The translations under genes were made by a program, and so were the position numbers. Of a stretch of 25,356 nucleotides of DNA, positions 17,301 to 23,029 are shown one piece after another (within the stretch, counting starts at the first letter, position 1; every line of letters begins with the position of its first letter). This DNA comes from Endozoicomonadaceae bacterium. GTDB lineage: Bacteria > Pseudomonadota > Gammaproteobacteria > Pseudomonadales > Endozoicomonadaceae. The stretch is from assembly GCA_023146365.1 (NCBI GenBank), contig JAGLCE010000041.1:1-25356 (forward strand), given 5' to 3'. The notes under the pieces were generated by a model. The model saw only the letters and a program-made list of their open reading frames with translations, searched no databases and was not told the DNA's origin.

Positions 17301-17619
17301 CGTTATAGAGTTTTTCGTTCGCCGCTTTTAGCCCTAAGTTCATGGCAGGCGTTAGCTCGTGCATTATTTTATCAATAGCCGCTTCCGACAAACTATGCTG
17401 TTTGCCTGCAAAGGGGAAAGTTTGCTTGGCTAAAAATGCGCGCATTACGGTTAATAGCATTACCTGATGGGTGCTTTTATTGTCGGCAGCTAAAGCATTA
17501 CCGCGCAGGGCTTCGCATTCAGCAGGGGGAATGAAGGTGTAGCCTAAGTTGCTTAATAGGGTGAGTGCGGGTATTTTGGCGCTGAATTCTTCGCAGAAGT
17601 TGGCGGTTGTTTGTTTCAT
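14317..17619 (-). CDS. hsdR: Type I restriction enzyme R subunit
   Basis: This 1100-residue protein is the motor and nuclease of a type I restriction system. It translocates DNA using ATP and cleaves away from the recognition site. Domain order: an N-terminal nuclease with IPD at 158-160 and IEAK at 173-176 (the PD-(D/E)xK core), SF2 helicase motif I TTGSGKS at 353-359, the DEGH box at 459-462, motif III TGTP at 486-489, then VVDKLLTGFDEP and QAIARVNRLHSKK (motif VI region). A helical C-terminal domain for HsdM contact follows. All key residues are present and the length is full. The start has an AGGAAG ribosome-binding site, 2 bases after the previous stop. It appears intact even though the specificity gene upstream in the operon is broken. 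Confidence 0.96.
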   Translation of the reverse strand: MKQTTANFCEEFSAKIPALTLLSNLGYTFIPPAECEALRGNALAADNKSTHQVMLLTVMRAFLAKQTFPFAGKQHSLSEAAIDKIMHELTPAMNLGLKAANEKLYNAMIYGISVTEFVGGKKASPTIQIIDWHKLDNNAFHFTEELVVKNAEGTSKRIPDIVCFVNGMPLVVIEAKRPDSNKEGKSTNAEGVSQQIRNQGQQEIPHLFAYSQLLLAVNGHEGLYATCGTPVKFWAKWKEELIPEAEFVRLKNKPLNSTQIDALFNHRPVAYKKEYTSLIDSGDLTVTDQDSLIASLLQPERLLEMVRLFTLFDSKAGKIVARYQQVFGIKALVERISGFDDKGSREGGVIWHTTGSGKSFTMVFLSKALIWLKALSQCRVIIVTDRFDLEEQLSRIFASSGVLTDRDKKDAMATSGTRLAEQIGKGKERVIFSIINKFGSAVKYDICFNDDPNIIVLVDEGHRSQNGENNIRMQQTLPNAAFIAFTGTPLLKDDKTENKFGKIIHSYTMQQAVEDKTVTPLLYEERIPELNVNDQAIDAWFDRMTEKLTAEQKTDLKRKFSQKGQIYQTEGRIELIAHDISDHFQNFKQQGLKGQLACDSKASAIRYKNALDKIGKVTSAVAMSAPDTREGHDVVDAKSKDIVQNWWKDHVTKNYVGGEKAYTKAIIKAFSEDGDPDIMIVVDKLLTGFDEPKNTVLYIDKPLKEHNLIQAIARVNRLHSKKQFGYLIDYRGILKELDTTIEKYQDLAERTQSGFDVDDLKGLYNRMDMEYKKLPGLHSDLWAIFSDVKNKKDGPALRQTLAPKIKNVDNQLTDSNLKKRDDFYSILTTFTNCMKVALQSASFFEDKSFDKKREVYKTDLKAFVALRKQVREDANETIDYDEYAEDIRSLLDKHIAGLEVRDPEGVYLVGNLGKDVKPEELSDNEARNKTDKITGRVTKMIEQDLADDPYAQEYFSKLLKQAIEDAEAMFDAPVKQYILFADFEQAVKDRHVADVPIAFTDEAGKLNKHAQAYFGLFKHLFDAEYLAEQSLDNDKLVAYAFNIDDVANTAVAEFSINPAEIENSISMKLLPMLFADLGIDNAQRLIEAVLKITRLGLSRA

Positions 17620-17621
17620 GG

Positions 17622-18428
17622 TTACTTCCTGTAATCGTCAAGCACAATGACGTTATTATTTTTGTTACTCGGTGGTGTCGCTGTATTGCTGGCTGTGTTT
17701 TTTGTGGAAACTGTTGGCGGCAACGAATGTGAAGCTATTAATTCAGGGTGTTGCTCTGCAAACTCTGCTGGCTCTTTGGCTTGTAGTTGTGCTATGCGAA
17801 TATCGGCTTCGTTTACGGTGTGCCCACTAAATCGTACTAGCCACAGGCGCAAAAACTCACGGTAAGGGAAAAAATAATTTTTGATTTTTCCGCGTTTTCT
17901 AATCAGCTGGTTAATAAAAACATCTTGTTCAATTAAATCAACGCCTGTGAGCACATGGCCTTGCTTATCGCTTGCACGGCGAAAATGCCACGCCACATCA
18001 TTAATATGCGCTTGTGTACTGAGGTCACTTCGCTGATAAAAAGTATGGTTGCTGTGCTGTTTTTGATAATTAGCTACGCTAGCTTCAACGGCTTGTTCGC
18101 TAACTTCCGCATTGGTCATTATTTCATAAATGTGCACAATCAGGTGGTGCTCAAGCGCATTTAAAAATTCGGCGTGATCGCCTTTTTTTATGCCTGTTAA
18201 CGTGATGCTAAAACGGCTTTGGCAATCCATAGTGATGAGTACATGCTTGCCACCCACTTTTATGGCATGCACTAACCACTGCCATTGCGCGTTTTGAAAC
18301 TCTGCCTGCTCTGCCATACTTTGCGTTAAAGTTTGTTGGGGCGCAGCTTCAACAACGGTTACCTTCTTAGCTTTTCGGCTTACGGTAAAAAAATCGACGG
18401 CGGCTTTGGTGCAATTGATTATCAGCAT
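17622..18428 (-). CDS. DUF6933-like protein within the hsd operon
   Basis: This 268-residue protein of unknown function has an N-terminal part that resembles DUF6933. It opens with MLIINCTKAAVDFF, then has WQWLVHAIKVGGKHVLITMD and SRFSITLTGIKKGDHAEFLNAL at about residues 49-109, the family's 'CTK...W..N...I.R.K.L.F.ND.T.FS....G.KK.DF' plan. A middle segment includes NDVAWHF and HVLTGVDLIEQDVFINQL. The tail from residue 230 is Ser/Thr/Asn/Pro-rich and likely disordered. Its ATG overlaps the end of the yhcG copy (ATGCTGA, 7 bases) and its stop is 2 bases from the hsdR start, so it is translationally coupled on both sides. The family assignment is from memory and of moderate certainty. The role is not known. 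Confidence 0.65.
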   Translation of the reverse strand: MLIINCTKAAVDFFTVSRKAKKVTVVEAAPQQTLTQSMAEQAEFQNAQWQWLVHAIKVGGKHVLITMDCQSRFSITLTGIKKGDHAEFLNALEHHLIVHIYEIMTNAEVSEQAVEASVANYQKQHSNHTFYQRSDLSTQAHINDVAWHFRRASDKQGHVLTGVDLIEQDVFINQLIRKRGKIKNYFFPYREFLRLWLVRFSGHTVNEADIRIAQLQAKEPAEFAEQHPELIASHSLPPTVSTKNTASNTATPPSNKNNNVIVLDDYRK

Positions 18429-19450
18429 GGCGGGTTCTTCATTAATAACTGGTATTCACGCTCTAGCTCGGCTTGCAACTCGCTTTCGGTGGGTAAAATA
18501 CTGGTGTACTTTGAGGCAAATAATTGTTTCTCATCAGCCAATACAGAATACTTTGCGACCGCCTCACTTTTTTGGCTGCACAAAATTAAGCCGATGGTGG
18601 GGTTGTCATCCGTTTGCTTTTTAAGTTGGTCATACATGCGCACGTAAGTGTCCATTTGCCCTACGTCTTGATGATTCAGTTTGCCCACTTTTAAATCGAT
18701 TAATAAAAAACACTTCAGTTTAAAATTATAGAATACCAGATCGATATAAAAATCTTGATCTTCGGTGCTAATGCGCTGCTGGCGCTCAACAAAGGCGAAC
18801 CCTGAGCCTAGCTCTAATAAAAAATCTTGCAGGTTGTTAATCAGCGCCTGTTCTACCTCACTTTCAAGTGCGCATTGTGTGGGTAGGCCTAAAAACTCAA
18901 ACAGGTATGGGTCGCGTAAATAGTCTTTGGGTGATGCGGCTAACGCCGTGGTTTTTTCACTGGCCTCATCGATCACTGGCTGCTTATTATTACTGCTGAG
19001 TAAGCGCTCATAATACAGTGCGGCAATTTGCCGCTCTAACGCTCGCGCCGACCAGCCTTGTTCGATGGCCTCTTGCATATACCACTGCCTAGCTTTAAGG
19101 GCTTCTATGCGAGACAGGCTGCGGTAGTGTGTCCAGCTCAATTCGTGACGCACTGCGTCACACTTTGGAAACGCCAAGAAAAACAAACGCATATTACGCA
19201 AGTTCGATGTATCAAACCCCTTACCAAACTCTTGTGTAAGTACCTGTGATAGCTGTTTGAGCACTTGTTTACCATAGGCGGCGCGTGCCTCGCCTTGCTG
19301 TTCATCTTGCACAATCAAACAGCCTATTTGTCAATAGGCTTACACCATCGCAGTATTAACCGTGGTAACAAGTTGCAGGCGGCTCTGGCTTAATAGCTCG
19401 CATATACCGTTGAGTAATTGCGGGCTTAAGGCGGCGGGTTGGCTGGCCAT
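18422..19450 (-). pseudogene. yhcG: YhcG/DUF1016 PD-(D/E)xK nuclease-like gene, two in-frame stops (copy 2)
   Basis: The full gene runs from ATG 19450, which overlaps the hsdS stop as TAATG, to 18422 (342 codons). In-frame stops occur at codon 37 (TAA, 19340-19342) and codon 40 (TGA, 19331-19333). Around them the reading is VNTAMV-stop-AY-stop-QIG, where the family has VN..l...YWQIG. So CAA to TAA and TGG to TGA transitions are the likely causes. Beyond, everything is open: AAYGKQVL, FGKGFDTSNLRNMRLFFLAFP, LSWTHYRSL, then the C-terminal nuclease fold with FYIDLVFYNFKLKCFLLIDLKVG and GQMDTYVRMYD. A TTG at 19318 could restart translation and give 298 residues lacking the first 44. In other bacteria such genes also sit in type I restriction operons. 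Confidence 0.88.
19145..19161. repeat. 17-bp perfect palindrome inside yhcG copy 2
   Basis: GTGACGCA (19145-19152), central C, TGCGTCAC (19154-19161). It encodes the CDAVRH part of the FPKCDAVRHELSW segment. The other yhcG copy has a longer palindrome at the same protein position. Confidence 0.85.
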
Positions 19451-19485
19451 TATGCGATATCCTTATCGTCTATTTTTACTCTTCG

Positions 19486-19523
19486 CTTGCCGGTTAAGAG
19501 TTGCTGCATTAATGCTTTTTTCT
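19486..19523 (-). repeat. hsdS conserved-helix repeat, distal copy
   Basis: This segment matches 20097-20134 at 31 of 38 bases. Both encode KALMQQLLTGK, the conserved dimer-helix end after each recognition domain. Such internal homology lets hsdS genes swap or delete recognition domains. Confidence 0.85.
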
Positions 19524-20096
19524 CTTGTTTTAGGTCGGTTAGTTGCTTTTCTAGGGTTTCAATTTCCTTGTCAGAATTAGTTAGAACTTCTGCGATTTTA
19601 TTTTGTTCATCTAAGATAGGTATGCTAAATTTTATACTTTCAAAAGCACTTTTTGATAACTCTAAAAATGTTGAACCGCTCGCCTTATTTATTAATTTAT
19701 GCTTTTGACATGTCAGTAGATAATAAACGAATTCAATATTTGTATTCTTGTTATGAATAACATTTTTAAAACCTTGGTTCGTACACATTTCATGGGCAGT
19801 TACAGCCATTTCACCAATAGTGGCACGAGTACATATCACAGCAAAGAGCCTTTCGGTACAAGCTTCGCTGAGCTATTTTTTAGACCTTCTGATGAAATTT
19901 TTCTTACGCTAGTTTTAATATAAACACTGTTCTGTTTTGTGATATCTGTAGGTGTAATCCAATCAATATCACCATCCCAATATCCTTTATTTGATGTGCT
20001 TGGAGTACCTCCTGAATAAATTGTACCGAGGTTACCAACAGTTAACTCCTCCCACTCCCCCTCAAACACCTTACCTGAATCATCAAGCAAGCGTTT

Positions 20097-20134
20097 CTTG
20101 CCGGTGAGCAGTTGTTGCATGAGGGCTTTTTTCT
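20097..20134 (-). repeat. hsdS conserved-helix repeat, central copy
   Basis: This is the partner of the repeat at 19486-19523 in the same orientation. It encodes the central conserved helix between the two recognition domains. Confidence 0.85.
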
Positions 20135-20673
20135 GCTGCTTGCTGTTTTCTATCAGGCGCTCGGTGGTGCTAATGGCTTTATCCCATGTGGATAGGATTT
20201 TGGCGATTTTTTGTTGTTCTGGTAGTGGGGGAACGGGTACCTTGATAGATTTAACCAGTCCTCCACTTAAGTTGCTTTGTCCCGCTGTATTACTCAGATT
20301 TCTGATGTTTTTATACTGACTTATCAGGTAGTTGAAATAATAATGTGGGTCTTGATTGTGATTGAATATAATAGCTGCACAATTTTGATTGGTGCTAGCT
20401 TCAAATTCAAGCAGGGCAACCTGACCTCTAGTCTTCCCTTGTCCAATCATTGCTAAAAGCACAGTCCCTTTAGGAACCAATTTTGCTGATGACTTATTTA
20501 AACCTTTGTCGCTAATAAACTCCCTAACATCTGTTGGGTATAATTTACAGTTTTGTACTTCCGTTGTCGTAATCCAAGGTACGTCGCCGCCCCAGAATGT
20601 TTCTTTTTTCCGACTTGGAGTCCCACCTGAGGTGACTCTTGCTATTTCTTCTATGATTTTTTGGCTCCATCCA

Positions 20674-20772
20674 CTAGGCACCATAACCCACCTCCTTCAA
20701 AAAACCTTTCATCTCTGTTTTAAGTTTATGGGCTACTAGCATGAGTATTTTATTAAGCCATAAATTAATCAT
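20674..20772 (-). pseudogene. Possible orphan HsdM C-terminal tail (third copy)
   Basis: This is a 32-codon frame starting in the end of the second dinD-like gene (ATGATTAA overlap) and ending inside the hsdS start. Its second half reads KLKTEMKGFLKEVGYGA, which fits the usual HsdM C-terminus (compare EVEMQGFLQELGYE of the intact hsdM and VEMAGYLTELGY of the second tail). The first half (MINLWLNKILMLVAH) does not match. It also supplies the AAGGAGGT ribosome-binding site of hsdS. It is best read as the leftover junction of an hsdM that once directly preceded hsdS. The short length keeps this uncertain. Confidence 0.42.
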
Positions 20773-21622
20773 TAGCTTCTCCTTTTTCTAACGTGTTAGG
20801 CTTTTTGAGTGCTTTTTTTTCAGCGCTGGCTAATCTGCGTTCTACCTTCTTTACATCTTCGGATGGCGGTATATTTTCGGGTTGAATGCCTCGGTCTAGC
20901 AGTGTTTTGCGAACCGCTTGATTGTTGGTGATGTGCTCGTTAGATATCTGCTACTCTTGTGTCATTTTTTTTGTGCGTGCATTGTGAATAGTGATCTCGG
21001 TCGCAAAGTCTTTCGCTTTTAAAATAATGGTGGGCGCAAAATCAGCCAGTGGGCGAGCTTCTGGCACTTGCCATTTGTCTTTCATAGCCTTGGTATTACG
21101 ACCAAATAAAGCGGTATCTCCTTTACTGCGAATTAATGCAAAATTTTGGTTGCCGCCTGTTTGTTCAAAAATAACATTGGATAGTTCTTTTTCTGTACCT
21201 GATAACTTTCTACGTGCTTCGATCCTTTCAGATTCTAATAAGCGCTGCTCTATCAACTCGGCTTTGCGGGTTTGCATGGCAAAATAGGTTTGTGCAAAGG
21301 CAATTTGTTGCTTTCTAGGATCACCATTTTGGGCAATTAAATAACAGGAATAGCGAGTGAGCATAACATCGTCTATTTCACGCTTGCTGCCTGAGCCAAG
21401 TTCGACCATTTTCCCGACGTCGGCAAAATGGTCCGAGACACTATGTCCGCTGATTTCACAGGCTGTTTTTGCTTTTGAAATAACGCTCAAAAAGTTATCC
21501 CATTTACCATATCCAAGCAGGTGCTGTAAATCACGTGCCAACCAGAATTCAATGCCCGCTTCTGTGTGCTGAGCATGGCCTTCAAAGGTTGCTGTGAGTG
21601 TTTGAATTTGCTGCTGTTCCAT
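20765..21622 (-). pseudogene. DinD-like (BRO-N type) gene with in-frame TAG
   Basis: The frame from ATG 21622 to TAA 20765 is 285 codons long but contains a TAG at codon 224 (20951-20953). The N-terminal part is a BRO-N/DinD domain: GIEFWLARDLQHLLGY, SKAKTACEISGH..DHF, TRYSCYLIAQNGDP, AFAQTYFAMQTRKAEL. After the TAG the same frame continues with SNEHITNNQAVRKTLLDRGI and PPSEDVKKVERRL, the standard C-terminal end of this family, so the stop is a lesion (probably CAG to TAG) and not the natural end. It is a diverged paralogue of the intact dinD at 22172-23029 (my estimate is roughly 45% identity in the N-terminal domain). The 223-residue truncated product could still be made. It follows an orphan HsdM tail. 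Confidence 0.85.
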
Positions 21623-21630
21623 AATGCTTC

Positions 21631-21735
21631 TTAATAACCTAGCTCTGTTAAGTAACCAGCCATCTCAACCGCTAACACACTCAATTCATCTTTCAGGTTC
21701 AAGCGCTCACTGCGCATTTCTACTAAATCAATCAT
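21631..21735 (-). pseudogene. Orphan HsdM C-terminal tail (second copy)
   Basis: This is a 34-codon frame ending 8 bases before the second dinD-like gene. Its residues IDLVEMRSERLNLKDELS and VEMAGYLTELGY align without gaps with the end of the intact HsdM (IDLVAVRTERLKLKDELA and VEMQGFLQELGYE). The DNA is clearly diverged, so it is not a recent copy of the neighbouring hsdM but the end of a different hsdM. Everything upstream of the tail is gone and replaced by the truncated yhcG copy 1. Confidence 0.82.
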
Positions 21736-22179
21736 CTTTCTTGGCCTCTAGTTTGGCTTGCGGAAATTATGTCTTTCTGGCGTTTTAGCTCTCGAATACT
21801 CCAGTTGGCATCGATACATTGGTGTGTGTAGAAGCTGCGCTCGGTATCGCTGCTTATTTTTAATAACTCTACATGATGCGACCAACTCAATTGGTGCGAC
21901 ACTGTCGCACCAATTGGATAGGCGAGGTAAAACTGGCGAAAACGCTTTAGATTAGAAAGGCTAAACCCTTTGCCGTGCTTGAGTTTTAAATCTGTACTGA
22001 GGTTGGCGAGCAGCTGCTTGCCGTATTCTGCCTGTGTTTGGCCTTGCTGTTCGTATTCAACAATGTGCTGGCCTATTTGCCAATAGGTGGTTACTAGGCC
22101 TGCATTAATGGCGCTAACGGTTTGCCTTTGCGTGCTGGATATTACATCGAGCAGGCTGTGGTAGGGCGGGGTTATTCAT
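21732..22179 (-). pseudogene. YhcG/DUF1016 N-terminal fragment, frameshifted and truncated (copy 1)
   Basis: From ATG 22179 (overlapping the dinD stop) the first codons read MNNPA. The frame then needs a one-base shift in the C-run near 22164-22168 to continue as YHSLLDVISSTQRQTVSAINAG, TTYWQIGQHIVEYEQQG, AEYGKQLLANLS, GKGFSLSNLKRFRQFYLAYP and LSWSHHVELLKIS. This is an unmistakable DUF1016 N-terminal domain. After KRQKDIISAS it runs into the orphan HsdM tail and stops at 21732. The whole C-terminal PD-(D/E)xK nuclease domain is absent. It is a distinct lineage from copy 2. The intact YWQIG here shows what copy 2 looked like before its stops. Confidence 0.85.
21888..21916. repeat. 29-bp perfect palindrome inside yhcG copy 1
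   Basis: CAATTGGTGCGACA (21888-21901), central C, TGTCGCACCAATTG (21903-21916): 14-bp arms with no mismatch. It encodes PIGATVSHQL, directly before LSW, the same protein position as the palindrome in copy 2. Confidence 0.92.
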
Positions 22180-23029
22180 CTTTAACCTCTAACTTAGTCT
22201 TCTCTTTACCAAGAGTCGCCACGCTTTTCTCAGGCGTAGGCAGTGCTTCTGGCATGGTGCCACCGATAGATTCAATAGCTTCGCGTACGGTGCTACCTAC
22301 CTTATGGTGTATTTGATTGGCTTGCTGTTTGCCCATAGGTTGCTCTAGGGTTTGTTGATCGCGTTTAAGTTTTTCTTCTGCTTGTGTGGCGCGAAACAAA
22401 TTGGCGGCTAATTCGGTGCTGCCCATGTGGTCGAGTATTTTTTGTGATTTTTTTAATTCTTTTTTCTTGTGAATAGCTTTGGCATCTAGCCCACCGTAGA
22501 GGCCTTTGTAGCCATGGTTTTGAAAAATAGCAAAATCGAAATGAGTTGCTACGCCTGCTTGTGCTGCGGCTTCAACGAGTTGTTTGTTGTGTGTTTTTAG
22601 TTCGTTGCGTAAAAATAAACGCTTTTCATCTTCTTTAAGCTGGCCAAAATCGCTGTCGTTTTGTAGCTCTTGTCGGCGGGCTTGTATAGCAAAATAGGTT
22701 TGGCCTGCGGCAATAATGGGTTTGCTGGGGTCGCCGTTTTGTACGATTAGGTAACAGGCGTAACGGGATAAGGTATAGCTGGGGAGTTCACGGCTAGCAC
22801 CTTTGCCTGTTTTAATCATGTCGTTGACCTCAACGACATGATCGGAAAGCTGATAGCCACTGGCTTGGCAGGCTTCTTTGGCTTTGTTGACGACTTTTAC
22901 AAAATTACGAAAATCTTTGTAATCGAGTGCTTTGGCGAGATCTCTGGCCGACCAAAACTCATGGCCTTGAGCATCTGTTTGTTTGAGTTGCTCAAAGGTT
23001 TGTGTTGATTGCTCTATTGGGTTATTCAT
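22172..23029 (-). CDS. dinD: DNA damage-inducible protein D (DinD)
   Basis: This 285-residue protein is very close to E. coli DinD along its whole length. The N-terminal BRO-N-like domain shows GHEFWSARDLAKALDY, KAKEACQASGYQLSDH, LSRYACYLIVQNGDPSKP and AAGQTYFAIQARRQEL. The DinD-specific C-terminal half has EDEKRLFLRNELK, HNKQLVEAA, FAIFQNHGYKGLYGGLDAKAI, ILDHMGSTELAANLFRATQ and GGTMPEALPTP. In E. coli DinD is SOS-induced and its product inhibits RecA-mediated strand pairing. Here the gene overlaps the hsdM stop by 8 bases (ATGAATAA) and would be co-expressed with the methyltransferase rather than from its own LexA site. I see no SOS box at this junction. It is intact, unlike its paralogue 1.4 kb downstream. 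Confidence 0.94.
   Translation of the reverse strand: MNNPIEQSTQTFEQLKQTDAQGHEFWSARDLAKALDYKDFRNFVKVVNKAKEACQASGYQLSDHVVEVNDMIKTGKGASRELPSYTLSRYACYLIVQNGDPSKPIIAAGQTYFAIQARRQELQNDSDFGQLKEDEKRLFLRNELKTHNKQLVEAAAQAGVATHFDFAIFQNHGYKGLYGGLDAKAIHKKKELKKSQKILDHMGSTELAANLFRATQAEEKLKRDQQTLEQPMGKQQANQIHHKVGSTVREAIESIGGTMPEALPTPEKSVATLGKEKTKLEVKDE

Larger units (their letters stand above)
19450..20684 (-). pseudogene. hsdS: Type I specificity subunit, frameshifted in second recognition domain
   Basis: HsdS chooses the DNA target through two target-recognition domains joined by conserved helices. The first frame (20684-19836, 282 residues) holds recognition domain 1 (VTSGGTPSRK, then PLPEQQKIAKILSTWDKAI), the central helix KKALMQQLLTGKKRL (185-199), and the start of domain 2 (SGGTPSTSNKGYW, SSAKLVPKGSLL). 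It then hits TGA. The continuation, ICTRATIGEMAVT...LDEQNKIAEVL...KALMQQLLTGKRRV, is in the next frame, overlapping by 4 bases. The family reads 'KGSLL(V)ICTRATIGEMA' straight through, so a one-base deletion near 19838-19842 explains the break. The start has an excellent ribosome-binding site (AAGGAGGT, 5 bases before ATG). Without the lesion it would be about 411 residues, a normal length. Confidence 0.93.

Noticed and set aside
19321..19340. Perfect 8-bp hairpin AGCCTATT/AATAGGCT across the TGA stop of yhcG copy 2
   Set aside because: The conserved YWQIG peptide codes for TATTGGCAAATAGG, which is inherently self-complementary. Copy 1 has the same feature at 22072-22087, so no regulatory role is needed.
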